Shown one piece after another: positions 32,464 through 41,782 of a stretch of 64,000 nt of DNA (the stretch's first letter is position 1; each line of letters begins with the position of its first letter). Position numbers and translations under genes: made by a program. The notes under the pieces are model-generated. The model did not search any database. It saw only the letters and a list, made by a program, of their open reading frames with translations, and was not told the DNA's origin. The stretch is from CAYSUS01 sp964434165 (lineage in GTDB: Bacteria > Planctomycetota > Planctomycetia > Pirellulales > Thermoguttaceae), in contig CAYSUS010000017.1 of assembly GCA_964434165.1 (NCBI GenBank), positions 22,984 to 86,983 of the forward strand, read 5' to 3'.

Positions 32464-32955
32464 ATGAGTAGCATGATCGTAATGCCCGCCAGTCTCCGGC
32501 ATTATCCGCGCAGCGCGCCCCGTCCCATGCGAACCACGCCCCGAGCGATACTGACCTGGCTGGCCGCCGGTCTGATCGGCGCGATGTCGTTCGGCGCGCA
32601 GGGGCTGCACGCGATCCCCGGCCTGCACCACGGGCTGACCGCTTGCCATCACGCTGCGCCGTCCCAACGGCCTTGCTGCTCCGGCAACGCCGGGCATCAT
32701 GAAGCCCGGCATCATGATGCCGGGCACTGGGCGGAGGCGGCGCGCGACGCCCCGGAGGCCCTGGCCGCCGAAGCTTGCCGCGACGGCTCCGAGTGCCCGG
32801 TGTGCCGCTGGTTCGCCCAGGCCAAGGTTTCGTGCGAGCCGGCCGCTGCCGCCGTTCTGCTGGTACCGGCGATCGAGCCGGCCGTTCGTGCCCCGCTGAT
32901 CGTCGTCTCTACGCAGCGCGATCCGTACGAGGCCCGCGGCCCGCCGGTGGCGTAA
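32464..32955 (+). CDS. His/Cys-rich small exported or membrane protein, possible metal-binding (DUF2946-like)
   Basis: Up to 163 residues. A hydrophobic segment (AILTWLAAGLIGAMSFGAQG) follows a basic start. It is followed by histidine clusters (IPGLHHGLTACHH, GHHEARHHDAGH) and by CPVCRWFAQAKV with a second hydrophobic stretch. The CPVC motif after a His-rich loop recalls DUF2946-type proteins linked to metal handling, but this is only a resemblance. The DNA encoding the His cluster contains the palindrome CCCGGCATCATGATGCCGGG. ATG 32527 (shorter form) is an alternative start. TTGACC at 32448 with TAGCAT 18 bases later would favour it. Confidence 0.6.
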   Translation: MSSMIVMPASLRHYPRSAPRPMRTTPRAILTWLAAGLIGAMSFGAQGLHAIPGLHHGLTACHHAAPSQRPCCSGNAGHHEARHHDAGHWAEAARDAPEALAAEACRDGSECPVCRWFAQAKVSCEPAAAAVLLVPAIEPAVRAPLIVVSTQRDPYEARGPPVA

Positions 32956-33315
32956 GCCGCCCCTCTGAAGTGCTGATCCGCCGAGACCGTCCGGAAGCGA
33001 CGCGCCAGCGCGTGCGCCTCCCTTCCGCAAGCGCCCGGCTCCGCCCCAAGACGCCCCCCCGAGGGCAGGTCTGGAGAGCAGGGCCGGTCCAGGCGGTACG
33101 GCCATTCCTCGCGGGCCGCGCTTGACCCACTGGTCGTCGAGCGCTTGCCGCGGCCGTCTTCTGCTGCGCCAGGTGCGATCCTGCTCAAGCGGGTCTGCGA
33201 GCCGGCCGCTGACCGCCGCCGGCCGAATTCCCACGCGCGGCCCTGGCCGCTCGTGCGGCAATAACTGAGGCAATAACACCTACCGTTTTCTCTGTTCTGA
33301 CAAGGGGAGTGAGAG
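32956..33315. other. Intergenic region before the Tad pilus locus
   Basis: No gene is supported in these 360 bases. Just before the pilin gene lies a direct repeat GGCAATAAC at 33257-33265 and 33269-33277 (12-base period), about one helical turn apart and so a possible activator site. AAGGGGAG lies shortly before the pilin ATG as ribosome site. Confidence 0.4.
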
Positions 33316-33672
33316 ATGCTCAATCGCAAGTTCCGTAGTCGTAAGGGCCAGGCCCTGGTCGAGTACGCCGTCGTGGTCGCTGGCGTGACCCTCGTGGCCC
33401 TGGCTGGCGTTTCGCTCTTTGGCCACAAGGTCACTGGCTTGATTAACATGACCACCGCCGTCTTGCCGGGCGCCCACGCGCCGGGCAACGCCCCGATTTA
33501 CACCGGGCGGTTGGTCGAAATCGGACCCGATGAGGACGGGGCGATCGGCCTGGACGTGGACACCATCGTCGCGCGAAGCGATGGCACGGTGGCCCGGTTG
33601 GAGGACAACCTCTGGGGCGAGGCGGGCGCTGGCGCCGCCGACGGGCTGGTCCCTGGTGGTCACGAGGATTAG
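33316..33672 (+). CDS. Flp/Fap-type pilin
   Basis: The 118-residue product begins with a short basic leader and the prepilin site RKG-QALVEYAVVVAGVTLVAL. The Gly at -1, Glu at +5 and Tyr at +6 are diagnostic of Flp pilins processed by a TadV/CpaA peptidase. The usual mature Flp is about 50-60 residues. This one has an extra hydrophilic domain of about 70 residues after the helix, so it may be a variant major pilin. It leads the Tad locus, with AAGGGGAG ahead of the ATG. A strong hairpin follows the gene. Confidence 0.88.
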   Translation: MLNRKFRSRKGQALVEYAVVVAGVTLVALAGVSLFGHKVTGLINMTTAVLPGAHAPGNAPIYTGRLVEIGPDEDGAIGLDVDTIVARSDGTVARLEDNLWGEAGAGAADGLVPGGHED

Positions 33673-33739
33673 CGCGTGAGTGGTGGGCGGCGCGTGTTCC
33701 TTGCCGGGCACCGCTGCCAAGTCGGATTGCATGACAATC

Positions 33740-33774
33740 GGCCCCTGCGTCCCTCGTCGAGGGGCGCAGGGGCC
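33740..33774. terminator. Strong intercistronic hairpin after the pilin gene
   Basis: GGCCCCTGCG (33740-33749) pairs with CGCAGGGGCC (33765-33774). Inner TCCCT and AGGGG extend the stem to about 15 pairs around CGTCG. No T-tract follows, so it may stabilise the pilin message or attenuate read-through into the pilus machinery genes. Confidence 0.6.
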
Positions 33775-33812
33775 CCGTCATGTGTCGCGGAACCTGACCA
33801 GAAGGCGGTCGC

Positions 33813-34823
33813 ATGTCTCGAACCTGCGCTGGCCACACCCCGGATGCGTTTCGCCGGTCGCCACGCCACGCGCGCCGCGGCCAGGCCCTGGTCGAGTTTG
33901 CGGTGGTGGCGATCGTGCTCTACCTGCTCGCGGTGATGATTCTGCTCGGCGGAAGGATGATCCTCTCCGCCCAGGTGCTTCAACAGGCGGCGGACCTCGG
34001 TGCCCGGGAGATCGCCCGGACGCCGCTGCCGGCGGACCCGGACATAAGTCTGGAGGACGTGCTTTACGGCAACGACCCTCGTCTTCAAGACGTGCGCCGC
34101 CGCGTGTTCGACGAGCACTACCTGGTGTTGAAGCTCGACCCGGCTGGCGAGAACGGGAATGGGGAGACGACGTTCAACGGCGGCTATCGCGTGGCCGACC
34201 TGCCCGTGCTGAACCAGCAGCTCTTCCCCCTGATGATACTCGAAGAGGTCGGGGGCGAGCGTTACCTGCGCTACCCCGGGGCCCTGGTTCGGGACCCGGA
34301 TGACGGCGACGATCCGGTCACGCCGCCCGATTCTGCCAACATGCTGGTCCGCATCCCGGTCGTGCGAACGCGCCCGATCGGCGAGGGGAGCGGAGGATCG
34401 TCTGGGGCCGAGGAGTTCCTCGGGTGGGTCAAGGTGGTCGAAGAGATCGACACCGACACGGGCCCGAACCAAGATCCCTTCCTGCTCACGTCCGATCAGT
34501 TGGGCGTCGTGGCACTGCGGATCAACTACCCGCTGCAGTCGTCCGTTTCGAGCGGGTTCCGCCCGCGACAGAATCCCTCCGCCCCGCCGACCTCGGACGA
34601 CCCCGTCGTGCCGGTCGAGGCCGACGATGGGGCCTTGGGGGCAACGCCGCCCCCCGATGCCGGCGATCTCATCACACCCGACGTGCCGCCGGGCACGTAC
34701 GGGTCCAACCCGTATTCAGGCAAGTACGGCCTGGGCCGCCAAGGGGCTTGGGCCAAGGAAGTGCGTCCGTTTCGCCGGCTGATGTCCTCCCAGGCGATTT
34801 GCCGCCGGGAGGTCTTTCAATAG
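33813..34823 (+). CDS. TadE-like pseudopilin protein
   Basis: The 336-residue product has a basic leader and a prepilin-like site RRG-QALVEFAVVAIVLYLLAVM with Glu at +5, then GRMILSAQVLQQAADLGAREIART, the TadE/TadG pattern. The remaining 250 residues are hydrophilic and end in a Pro/Asp-rich region. It is probably a minor pseudopilin processed by the same peptidase as the pilin. It starts about 40 bases after the hairpin. Confidence 0.8.
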   Translation: MSRTCAGHTPDAFRRSPRHARRGQALVEFAVVAIVLYLLAVMILLGGRMILSAQVLQQAADLGAREIARTPLPADPDISLEDVLYGNDPRLQDVRRRVFDEHYLVLKLDPAGENGNGETTFNGGYRVADLPVLNQQLFPLMILEEVGGERYLRYPGALVRDPDDGDDPVTPPDSANMLVRIPVVRTRPIGEGSGGSSGAEEFLGWVKVVEEIDTDTGPNQDPFLLTSDQLGVVALRINYPLQSSVSSGFRPRQNPSAPPTSDDPVVPVEADDGALGATPPPDAGDLITPDVPPGTYGSNPYSGKYGLGRQGAWAKEVRPFRRLMSSQAICRREVFQ

Positions 34824-34873
34824 CCGGAGGCCCAGAGAGAGGTCGGTTCTCCCCGAGCCCTGAGGTGATTGCC

Positions 34874-36589
34874 ATGCGACCGAGTGGTTCGCGTCATCGT
34901 CCGCGATCGGTAGTCCGCGGCGTGCTCATCGGTTTGGCCGCGGTTGTGGTCGCCGGTGCAGGCACCGCCGGCACGCTCTTTGGCCTGGGGTTGGTGCAGT
35001 TGCCCAGGGCGAGAACGGCCCTGGTGACCCCGCCTGGAATGATTGCCGTCCCGATCTGCGCCAGGCCGATCCCCGCCTACACGCAGGTCGAGCGCGAGCA
35101 CTTGAAAGACCCGGAGACGGGCAACTGGTACGTCCAGTTCCGAAAGCCCGACGAGGTGCCGGCCGGCGTGTTGACCAACATCGCCCAGGTCCGCGGCCGG
35201 GTCACGGCCCGCGACAAGGCGGCCCATTTCTTCTTCGTCGAAGAGGACTTCCTTCCCAAGGGGACGCGGCCGGGCATCGTCGCCGGGATCCCGTCGGGAA
35301 TGCGGGCCCTGACGCTCGACGCCACCAAGCTCTCCGGCGTGTACTCGGTGCGCGCGGGGGACCACCTGGACATGCTGGCCAGCGTCCCCGTCGAGCGGCT
35401 CCGGTCGATGGGCGACGCGCGAAGCGGCTGGCGAGCGGAGACCGCCCTCCTGGCCACGGGGCGCTCGCGGAGCATCGAGAAACAGACCGAGACACGGATG
35501 CTCGCCAAGGATGCCGTGGTCGTCACCCCGGTGACCACGCACCAACGGCCGATGGCCACGAGCTCGCTCACAGAGGGCACGATCACGCGAAACATCCCGT
35601 TCCAGGAGATCGTCATCGCAGTGGCCCTGGAGGACGTGGCGCCGGTAACGGAGGCCCTGGGCATGGAGTTGGAGATCACCTGCATCGCCCGGTCCGGCCG
35701 GCCCGACGCGCAGCCCGCGGCTGAACCGCCGGAGGGTAAGACGGCCGTACCCGTCGCCGTGCGCCCGATCCCCGCCTATAGCGAGGTCATGCGCGACGAC
35801 CTGTTCGACGTGCGCACGCGGGAACTGCGCTTTCTCTATCTCACCCCCGAAGAGGTCCGCCAGCGGCGGATCGTCACCAACGTCGGCGAGATCCTGGGGC
35901 GCGTGATCGCGCGGGAGATGCTCGACGGCCAGTTCTTCACCGAGGGGGTTCTGCTGCCGGACGGGACGCTCGCCGGGGTGGCGGCGGGGATTCCGGCAGG
36001 CAAGCGGGCTTTCGTCGTCCGCGCCGACAAACTCGTGGGATCGCGCACACTGGCGCAGGGAGACCACTTCGATTTGCTGGCCAGTATCCCCGTGGACTTG
36101 ACCAGGGGCTCGCCGCTGGGTGGATCGCTGCTGCTGCCGCCCGGCTCCTCGGGGGCCGTCGCCGCCCGGCTTCAGAAGCAGGCCGAGGTGCGGCTGGTCG
36201 TGGACGACGGGGTCGTGGTTTCGCCGATCTCGGCCCCGAAGCTCAATCTGGTCAGTTCCCTGGCCGGTTCGAAGAAGGTGGCCGAGGCCATCGAGGAGTC
36301 GATTCAAGAGCTCGTGATTGCCGTGACCCCGGAGGAGGTCGCCCGATTGACCGAAGCGCTTTCTCTCGGCCTGGAGATGACCGTCGTCGCGCGAAGCGGC
36401 GGATTGGCGGCGCACAACGATGCGGCCCCCGAGGCTCCCCCGCCGTCTGAAGACCGCGTTCGGGGACTCGATCCCCTGCGGGACGTGACGAGTATCGAGT
36501 CCGTGATCGGCGGCAAGCGCGAGACGTTGTACTTCGTCGGCCGCGGGCGCGACGCGCTGGACCGATCTCCGGACAACTCGGAGGACTGA
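34874..36589 (+). CDS. CpaB/RcpC pilus assembly protein with two SAF units
   Basis: The 571-residue product has one N-terminal membrane segment (about 15-40) and two SAF-type units. The first starts near residue 58 with PICARPIPAYTQV and the second near 292 with PVAVRPIPAYSEV. Each contains GIPSG/GIPAG and a D-x-L-D/GDHFDLLASIPV segment and ends in an EIVIAV/ELVIAV strand. Ordinary CpaB has one unit, so this is an internal duplication. CpaB is a periplasmic partner of the secretin. Start ATG 34874 follows GAGGTGA. The gene is 50 bases after tadE and 3 bases before tadG. Confidence 0.85.
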   Translation: MRPSGSRHRPRSVVRGVLIGLAAVVVAGAGTAGTLFGLGLVQLPRARTALVTPPGMIAVPICARPIPAYTQVEREHLKDPETGNWYVQFRKPDEVPAGVLTNIAQVRGRVTARDKAAHFFFVEEDFLPKGTRPGIVAGIPSGMRALTLDATKLSGVYSVRAGDHLDMLASVPVERLRSMGDARSGWRAETALLATGRSRSIEKQTETRMLAKDAVVVTPVTTHQRPMATSSLTEGTITRNIPFQEIVIAVALEDVAPVTEALGMELEITCIARSGRPDAQPAAEPPEGKTAVPVAVRPIPAYSEVMRDDLFDVRTRELRFLYLTPEEVRQRRIVTNVGEILGRVIAREMLDGQFFTEGVLLPDGTLAGVAAGIPAGKRAFVVRADKLVGSRTLAQGDHFDLLASIPVDLTRGSPLGGSLLLPPGSSGAVAARLQKQAEVRLVVDDGVVVSPISAPKLNLVSSLAGSKKVAEAIEESIQELVIAVTPEEVARLTEALSLGLEMTVVARSGGLAAHNDAAPEAPPPSEDRVRGLDPLRDVTSIESVIGGKRETLYFVGRGRDALDRSPDNSED

Positions 36590-36592
36590 CGG

Positions 36593-38113
36593 ATGTGGCC
36601 TCGCAGATGCGCCGGGAGAACGGCGGGGAGGCATGCCCTCGCGCAGGGTGTCGGTCACGGTGCCGCGCGTGTGTCGTTGTGTGCCGCGGACGGCATTCGG
36701 AGAGTGCCTGCGACGAGGAGGAGGCGTGGTTATGTGCTGGTCCTGTTCGCGGCCGTGATGATCGGCGTCCTGGCGCTGGCCGGGTTGGTGATCGACGTGG
36801 GCTTCGCCCGCGTGGCGCAGCGGCAGATGCAAACCGCGGCGGACGCCGCGGCGGTGGAGGGGCTACGCTGGCGGGACGTGCAGCAGTGGGAGGACTTGCC
36901 GCGAGCGTGGCTTGGAGACGAGAGTTTTCAAGCCCTTACCGGCAGCCCGGCCGAACCGCCGTACACCGGCACGATGAGTGCGCAGCAGGTTGACGCGGCG
37001 CGGCGCTGGGCAGCCAGCAGCATGGTGGCGCATGTGTTCGACGACGATTTCGTTCTCTCGGCCGACGCAAGGAACTACGGCGCCGGGCTTCGTGTGGAGC
37101 GACGCGCGGGGATCGCGCTTCCGAACACGTCCTTTCGCGCCGCCGAGACCGTGTCTCTCGGGGACCCACCCGTGTACGATCCGCGTTTGCAGTTCAATCG
37201 CGGCAACGCGAAGCATGGCGACATCGTCGAGGGGCGCTACGGGCGGAACGCGGGCTACCCGGGGGACGCTACGCATGACGAGTCCGCCGAATACGACCGG
37301 CGCGATTTCGTCCCGGACGACGGTGACGAGGCCAACGCGATGCTCGTACGCCTGCGAAGAACGGCCGGTCCGGCTTCCCTGGACGACGTGGAGGGGGTCA
37401 GTTCGCGCGCGGGGCCGCTCCCGTTTCTCTTCGCCGCGGGCTCCGCCTTGGACCGGGACGTTGCCGCTCGCGGTATCGAGGTGCGTGCCGTGGGGATCGC
37501 TGCCGCGGGGCGGGTTGAAGGACTGTCGAGTGACCCAGGTCAGGGGGCGTTCGAGGCGGGTCGCGTGAAGGCCGCCGGGCCGGTGTACTCAAACGACACA
37601 ACGGAGCCGCCGGTCGCCATCATGGGCCTTGCGCCCTTCGCACTACGCCGTAGTCGCTGGGAGGACCCGCAACAAGTCCTCTTCGCCTCGGACGGCACCG
37701 CGTCGGGCGAGGCCTTCGTGATCGACCCTGGCCAATTGCTCCAGATCGGCGATGTGGTCGCCTCGACTGGCAGCGCGGCCCCGCTTACGACTGCGGACGA
37801 CTCCCTACATCGCTATGTCGCCATCTTTGAGATCATTGAAGTGGAAGGAGCCCCCGATGCTCATGAGCTTGTCGTCGGCTTCGGAATGGTCAGGTCCTGG
37901 ACCTTCACACCTGGGCAGGAAGGAGGCGGCACGCTCACGTTCACGAAGGTCGCGTCCCCGAACGTTGCCCGTGGAAACGCGACCGGAGTGCTGGTGCGGC
38001 GCTTGCAGATGCCCGGCAAGTCGATCGGCGATCTGCTTTCCCGGCATGGCGATTTCGCCGATCCCCTGCTTGCCCCCGTACTCGTCAACCGCACCACCGT
38101 TCCCACACCTTGA
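36593..38113 (+). CDS. TadG-like pilus protein
   Basis: The 506-residue product has one N-terminal membrane helix, RRGYVLVLFAAVMIGVLALAG, followed by IDVGFARVAQRQMQTAADAAAVEGLR, the TadG/TadE_like signature. The large exported part is unique, with no motif I recognise. It is in the pilus operon between CpaB and CpaE. Such proteins are thought to be minor pilus or assembly components. Confidence 0.8.
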   Translation: MWPRRCAGRTAGRHALAQGVGHGAARVSLCAADGIRRVPATRRRRGYVLVLFAAVMIGVLALAGLVIDVGFARVAQRQMQTAADAAAVEGLRWRDVQQWEDLPRAWLGDESFQALTGSPAEPPYTGTMSAQQVDAARRWAASSMVAHVFDDDFVLSADARNYGAGLRVERRAGIALPNTSFRAAETVSLGDPPVYDPRLQFNRGNAKHGDIVEGRYGRNAGYPGDATHDESAEYDRRDFVPDDGDEANAMLVRLRRTAGPASLDDVEGVSSRAGPLPFLFAAGSALDRDVAARGIEVRAVGIAAAGRVEGLSSDPGQGAFEAGRVKAAGPVYSNDTTEPPVAIMGLAPFALRRSRWEDPQQVLFASDGTASGEAFVIDPGQLLQIGDVVASTGSAAPLTTADDSLHRYVAIFEIIEVEGAPDAHELVVGFGMVRSWTFTPGQEGGGTLTFTKVASPNVARGNATGVLVRRLQMPGKSIGDLLSRHGDFADPLLAPVLVNRTTVPTP

Positions 38114-38122
38114 GCCGCTGCC

Positions 38123-39379
38123 ATGCCCACCACCCCCAGCCTCCTCTTGATCACCGCCGACCCGCAGCTCCGCGAGGAGATCGAGTCGGCGGCCGCCGCG
38201 CTGGATGATCCGAAGCCGCTCCTGTATCACGCCTCCGACGCCCGGCAGGGGGTGGAGATCGCGCGGAGCCGGGCCGTGGGCCTGGTGCTCGTGGAGATGG
38301 AGGCCGACGTGCGCGTGCTGGCCGCCCTGGCCGACGAGCTGGCGGCCACCGGGTGCGAGGCGAGCCTGGCCGCGGTGTTCCGGCCTGACGGCCTGGCCCC
38401 CGAGATACCCGAGAGCGTCCTGTTCGTCGAGGCGATCCGCGGCGGCGTGAGAGACTTCCTGCGCCGTCCGGTCTCCAGCACGGAGCTGGCTTCGCTGGTG
38501 GAGCGTCTGGCCCGTCCCCGCGCCCGATCCGCCGCGCGCCTGGGGGCCGTGCTCTCGTTTCTCAGCAACAAGGGCGGGGTGGGCAAATCGACGCTCGCGG
38601 TCAACGTGGCCTGCGGCCTGGCCATGCGCCGTCCGGAGCGGGTGCTGCTGGTCGATGCCTCGCTCCAGTTGGGCGTCTGCGCGTCGATGCTCGACCTCGC
38701 GCCGTCGGCCACGCTGGCCGACGCCGCCCGGGAGCAGCAGCGGCTGGACGAGACGCTGATCCGACAGATCACCGTGGCGCACCCCAGCGGGCTGCACCTG
38801 CTGGCCGCGCCGGCCGACGCCCTGGACGCGGCGGACGTGGACGACGCCGTGATCTCCCGCGTGATCTCGCTCGCGCGGCGGGCGTACGACTACGTCGTGG
38901 TCGATACCTTCCCCATGCTCGACGGGGTGAACGTGGCCGTGCTCGACCTGAGCGACCGCGCGTACCTCGTGTTCGAGAACGTGGTGCCCACGCTCCAGGG
39001 GGCGGTCAAGCTCGCCCGGCTGATGGACAGCCTGGGAGTGGCCCACGAGCGACAGCGACTGGTCCTCAACCGGTTCACGCGGCTCGCCGGCAGCCTCGGC
39101 CCGGCCGACGTGGCCGAGCGCCTCGGCCGGGCCGTGGATTTCGTGCTGCCGTTTGACAGCCGGGTCGTCGTCGCGGCCAATACGGGCGAGCCCTACGTGC
39201 TGCGCCCGCCGCGTTTCCGCGCGTTCACGCGACGTTTGCGCGCGCTGGTCGATGATGCCGAAGCCGCGCTGGCGGGGGCCCACCGCATGCCGGCCTCGCA
39301 GAACGGCCGCGGCGCGCCGGAGCGCGCGGCGCACGGCGTGGAAACCGCGCGCGAGCCTCTCGGCGGGGAGGGGATATGA
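38123..39379 (+). CDS. CpaE/TadZ pilus localisation ATPase
   Basis: The 418-residue product has residues 1-140 as a receiver-like domain and then a ParA/MinD ATPase with deviant Walker A NKGGVGKST near 149-157 and VLLVDASLQLG, then YVVVDTFPMLD. In Tad systems it positions the machine at a cell pole. Its stop overlaps the start of the TadA gene (ATGA). Confidence 0.92.
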   Translation: MPTTPSLLLITADPQLREEIESAAAALDDPKPLLYHASDARQGVEIARSRAVGLVLVEMEADVRVLAALADELAATGCEASLAAVFRPDGLAPEIPESVLFVEAIRGGVRDFLRRPVSSTELASLVERLARPRARSAARLGAVLSFLSNKGGVGKSTLAVNVACGLAMRRPERVLLVDASLQLGVCASMLDLAPSATLADAAREQQRLDETLIRQITVAHPSGLHLLAAPADALDAADVDDAVISRVISLARRAYDYVVVDTFPMLDGVNVAVLDLSDRAYLVFENVVPTLQGAVKLARLMDSLGVAHERQRLVLNRFTRLAGSLGPADVAERLGRAVDFVLPFDSRVVVAANTGEPYVLRPPRFRAFTRRLRALVDDAEAALAGAHRMPASQNGRGAPERAAHGVETAREPLGGEGI

Positions 39380-40836
39380 CCGAGCCAGGACAGCCAAGTC
39401 GTAGCGACGGCCCCGGCGATTCCGCGGCGGCCGATCCCCGCAAGCGGCTTCGGCGGGCCAGTCTCCAGTTGCCGCGGGGCCGCGTGCGCCCGTCGCAGCC
39501 CCGCGCGGCCCGGGCGATCGCCGCTCCCGAACCCGAGTCGCCCCCGCCGCGCTCCGCGCGCGTCGGCCATCTGGGCGTCAAGGCCGTCCTGCACCAGCGG
39601 CTCTTGGACCAGCTCGATCGGCAGGACCTGCTGGGAGCCGGCGAGGAGGAGCTCACCGGATACGTTGAGGAGTTCGTGGACCAGGCCCTGCTGGAGGAAG
39701 AGCTGCCGCTGAACGAGGCGGAGCGGGCCCGGCTCGTGGACGATCTGCTGGAAGAGACACTCGGCGTGGGGCCGCTGGCGCCCTTGATGGCCGATCCGGC
39801 CGTGACCGACATCCTGGTCAACCGTTTCGACCGGGTGTACATCGAGCGGTTCGGGCGCCTGGAGAAGACCGAGGTCCACTTCCGCGACACCGAGCACCTG
39901 GTGCGGATCATCCAGCGGATCGCCGCCCGCGTGGGCAGACGGATCGACGAGAGCTCGCCCATGGTCGATGCCCGGCTGGGCGACGGGAGCCGCGTGAACG
40001 CCACGCTGCCGCCGGTGACGCTCGACTCGCCCACGCTCTCCATCCGCCGGTTCGGCAAGCGCCGCCTGAGGCGCGACGACTTGGAGCAGCTCGGCATGTT
40101 CTCCGCGGCCATCCGCACCCTGGCCGATGCCCTCGTGCGCGGGCGCAAGAACTTGCTCGTCTCCGGCGGCACGGGCTCCGGCAAGTCGACGCTTCTGGGA
40201 GCGCTGGCCGAGGTGATCCCCGAGGGCGAGCGGATCGTGACCATCGAGGACGCCGCCGAGCTGATCCTCGACCAGGAGCACGTGGTGCGCATGGAGACCC
40301 GTCCGCCCAACGTCGAGGGGCGCGGCCGCATCACCGCGAGAGACCTGGTGATCAACGCCCTGCGCATGCGTCCCGACCGGATCCTCGTGGGCGAGGTCCG
40401 CGGCGGCGAGGCCCTGGACATGCTCCAGGCCATGAACACGGGGCACGACGGCAGCCTCACGACGATCCACGCCAACAGCCCGCGCGACGCGCTGGCCCGG
40501 CTGGAGACCATGGTGCTGATGGCCGGGCTGGACCTGCCCAGCCGCGCGATCCGCGAGCAGATGGTGGCGGCCCTGGACGTGATCGTCCACGTGCGGCGTT
40601 ACGAAGACGGCGTGCGCCGCGTGGAGAGCGTGGTCGAGGTCACCGGCATGGAGGGGACGACGCCCCAGTTGCAGGAGATCTTCCGCTTCGAGCGCCGGGG
40701 CCTGCAGGGGCGGAGGATCGCGGGCGAGTATGTGCCCACGGGGATCGTGCCCCGGGCCCTGGACGATCTGGACCAGCGCGGGCTGATGGTTCCCAGGAGC
40801 CTGTTCCAGAAGGCGAGGGAGCCGCAGCATGGTTGA
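39376..40836 (+). CDS. TadA/CpaF secretion ATPase
   Basis: The 486-residue product is a type II/IV-like ATPase with Walker A SGGTGSGKSTLL near 264-275, VTIEDAAELIL, the Walker B GEVRGGEALDMLQAMNTGHDG and the His box TTIHANSPRDALARLE. The N-terminal 100 residues are a basic, Pro/Arg-rich tail plus the CpaF N-domain. It energises pilin assembly and retraction. Its stop overlaps the TadB start by 8 bases. Confidence 0.95.
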   Translation: MTEPGQPSRSDGPGDSAAADPRKRLRRASLQLPRGRVRPSQPRAARAIAAPEPESPPPRSARVGHLGVKAVLHQRLLDQLDRQDLLGAGEEELTGYVEEFVDQALLEEELPLNEAERARLVDDLLEETLGVGPLAPLMADPAVTDILVNRFDRVYIERFGRLEKTEVHFRDTEHLVRIIQRIAARVGRRIDESSPMVDARLGDGSRVNATLPPVTLDSPTLSIRRFGKRRLRRDDLEQLGMFSAAIRTLADALVRGRKNLLVSGGTGSGKSTLLGALAEVIPEGERIVTIEDAAELILDQEHVVRMETRPPNVEGRGRITARDLVINALRMRPDRILVGEVRGGEALDMLQAMNTGHDGSLTTIHANSPRDALARLETMVLMAGLDLPSRAIREQMVAALDVIVHVRRYEDGVRRVESVVEVTGMEGTTPQLQEIFRFERRGLQGRRIAGEYVPTGIVPRALDDLDQRGLMVPRSLFQKAREPQHG

Positions 40837-41692
40837 GACTCTCGTCGGACTCGGTTGGCTGCTGGTGGCCCTGGCGGTGGTGCTTTACGGCCTCGGGCGG
40901 GTCCGCGCGCGCCGTCGCGCCCAGGATCGCTGGGGCGCGGCGGCCGAGGACACGTCGTATGAAGCCGAGGAGGCAGTCCGGCCCGCGCGGCTTGCCCTGC
41001 GGCGCCGCCGCTTCCTCCCGTGGCTGCTCGCCGCGGCCGCGGCGCTCTCGATCCACTTCGTGGTCGGCTGGAGCTACCCGCTGGTCATCGCGGCCGGGCT
41101 GATCGCCGGCCTGCTCGGCGGCCAGCTCGAGGCGTGGTACGCCACGCGCCGGGCCGCGAGAATCGAACTGCAGCTCGCCGACGCCATCGACCTGATGATC
41201 GGCGCGGTCAGCGCCGGCGCCGGGGTCTCGGCCGCCCTGGCCGGCGCGCTCCGCGAGTCGCACGCCCCGTTGCGCGAACAGCTCGAAGACGTCTCGGGCC
41301 GCATCCGGCTCGGCGACGATCCCCAGGCGGCCTTGCTCGGCCTGGCCGCGCGCGTGCCGCTGGAGACGTTCCAGCTCTTCGCCTCGGCCCTTTCGGTCCA
41401 CTGGGAGACGGGCGGCAACCTGGCGCCCACGCTGGCCAACGTGGGACGCACGATCCGCGACCGCGTGGAGATCGCCCGACGAATCCAGTCGAACATCGCC
41501 CAGTCGCAGCTCTCCACCGTGGCCGTCTTGGGGGTGACCTACTTCCTCGCCCTGGTCGTGTGGCGCAGCAACCCCGACCAGACGGCCTTGTTTGTCAACA
41601 GCACGATCGGGCAGTGGATGGTGGCCGGCACGGCGCTCCTCCAGGCCGTGGGCATCGTCTGGATGGCCGCCATGAGCCGGCCGAGGTTCTAA
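40829..41692 (+). CDS. TadB inner-membrane pilus protein (T2SF family)
   Basis: The 287-residue product has the T2SF layout: N-terminal helix, a pair of helices near 65-95, a cytoplasmic helical domain containing LADAIDLMIGAVSAGAGVSAALAGA, and two C-terminal helices. It pairs with TadC to form the platform. ATG 40829 overlaps the preceding gene. Confidence 0.9.
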   Translation: MVETLVGLGWLLVALAVVLYGLGRVRARRRAQDRWGAAAEDTSYEAEEAVRPARLALRRRRFLPWLLAAAAALSIHFVVGWSYPLVIAAGLIAGLLGGQLEAWYATRRAARIELQLADAIDLMIGAVSAGAGVSAALAGALRESHAPLREQLEDVSGRIRLGDDPQAALLGLAARVPLETFQLFASALSVHWETGGNLAPTLANVGRTIRDRVEIARRIQSNIAQSQLSTVAVLGVTYFLALVVWRSNPDQTALFVNSTIGQWMVAGTALLQAVGIVWMAAMSRPRF

Positions 41693-41737
41693 GAGAGCAA
41701 GAAGAGGAGTCCGGGGGCAGGAGTCAGAAGTCAAGAG

Positions 41738-41768
41738 GACTTCCGAAGTCTTCAAGACTTCGGAAGTC
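41738..41768. repeat. CTTCCGAAG palindromic element, copy 7
   Basis: GACTTCCGAAGTCTT (41738-41752) and AAGACTTCGGAAGTC (41754-41768) are exact reverse complements around one base. It lies between tadB and tadC, the only copy found outside the microcompartment region. Confidence 0.8.
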
Positions 41769-41782
41769 TGGAGTGGGTTTCA

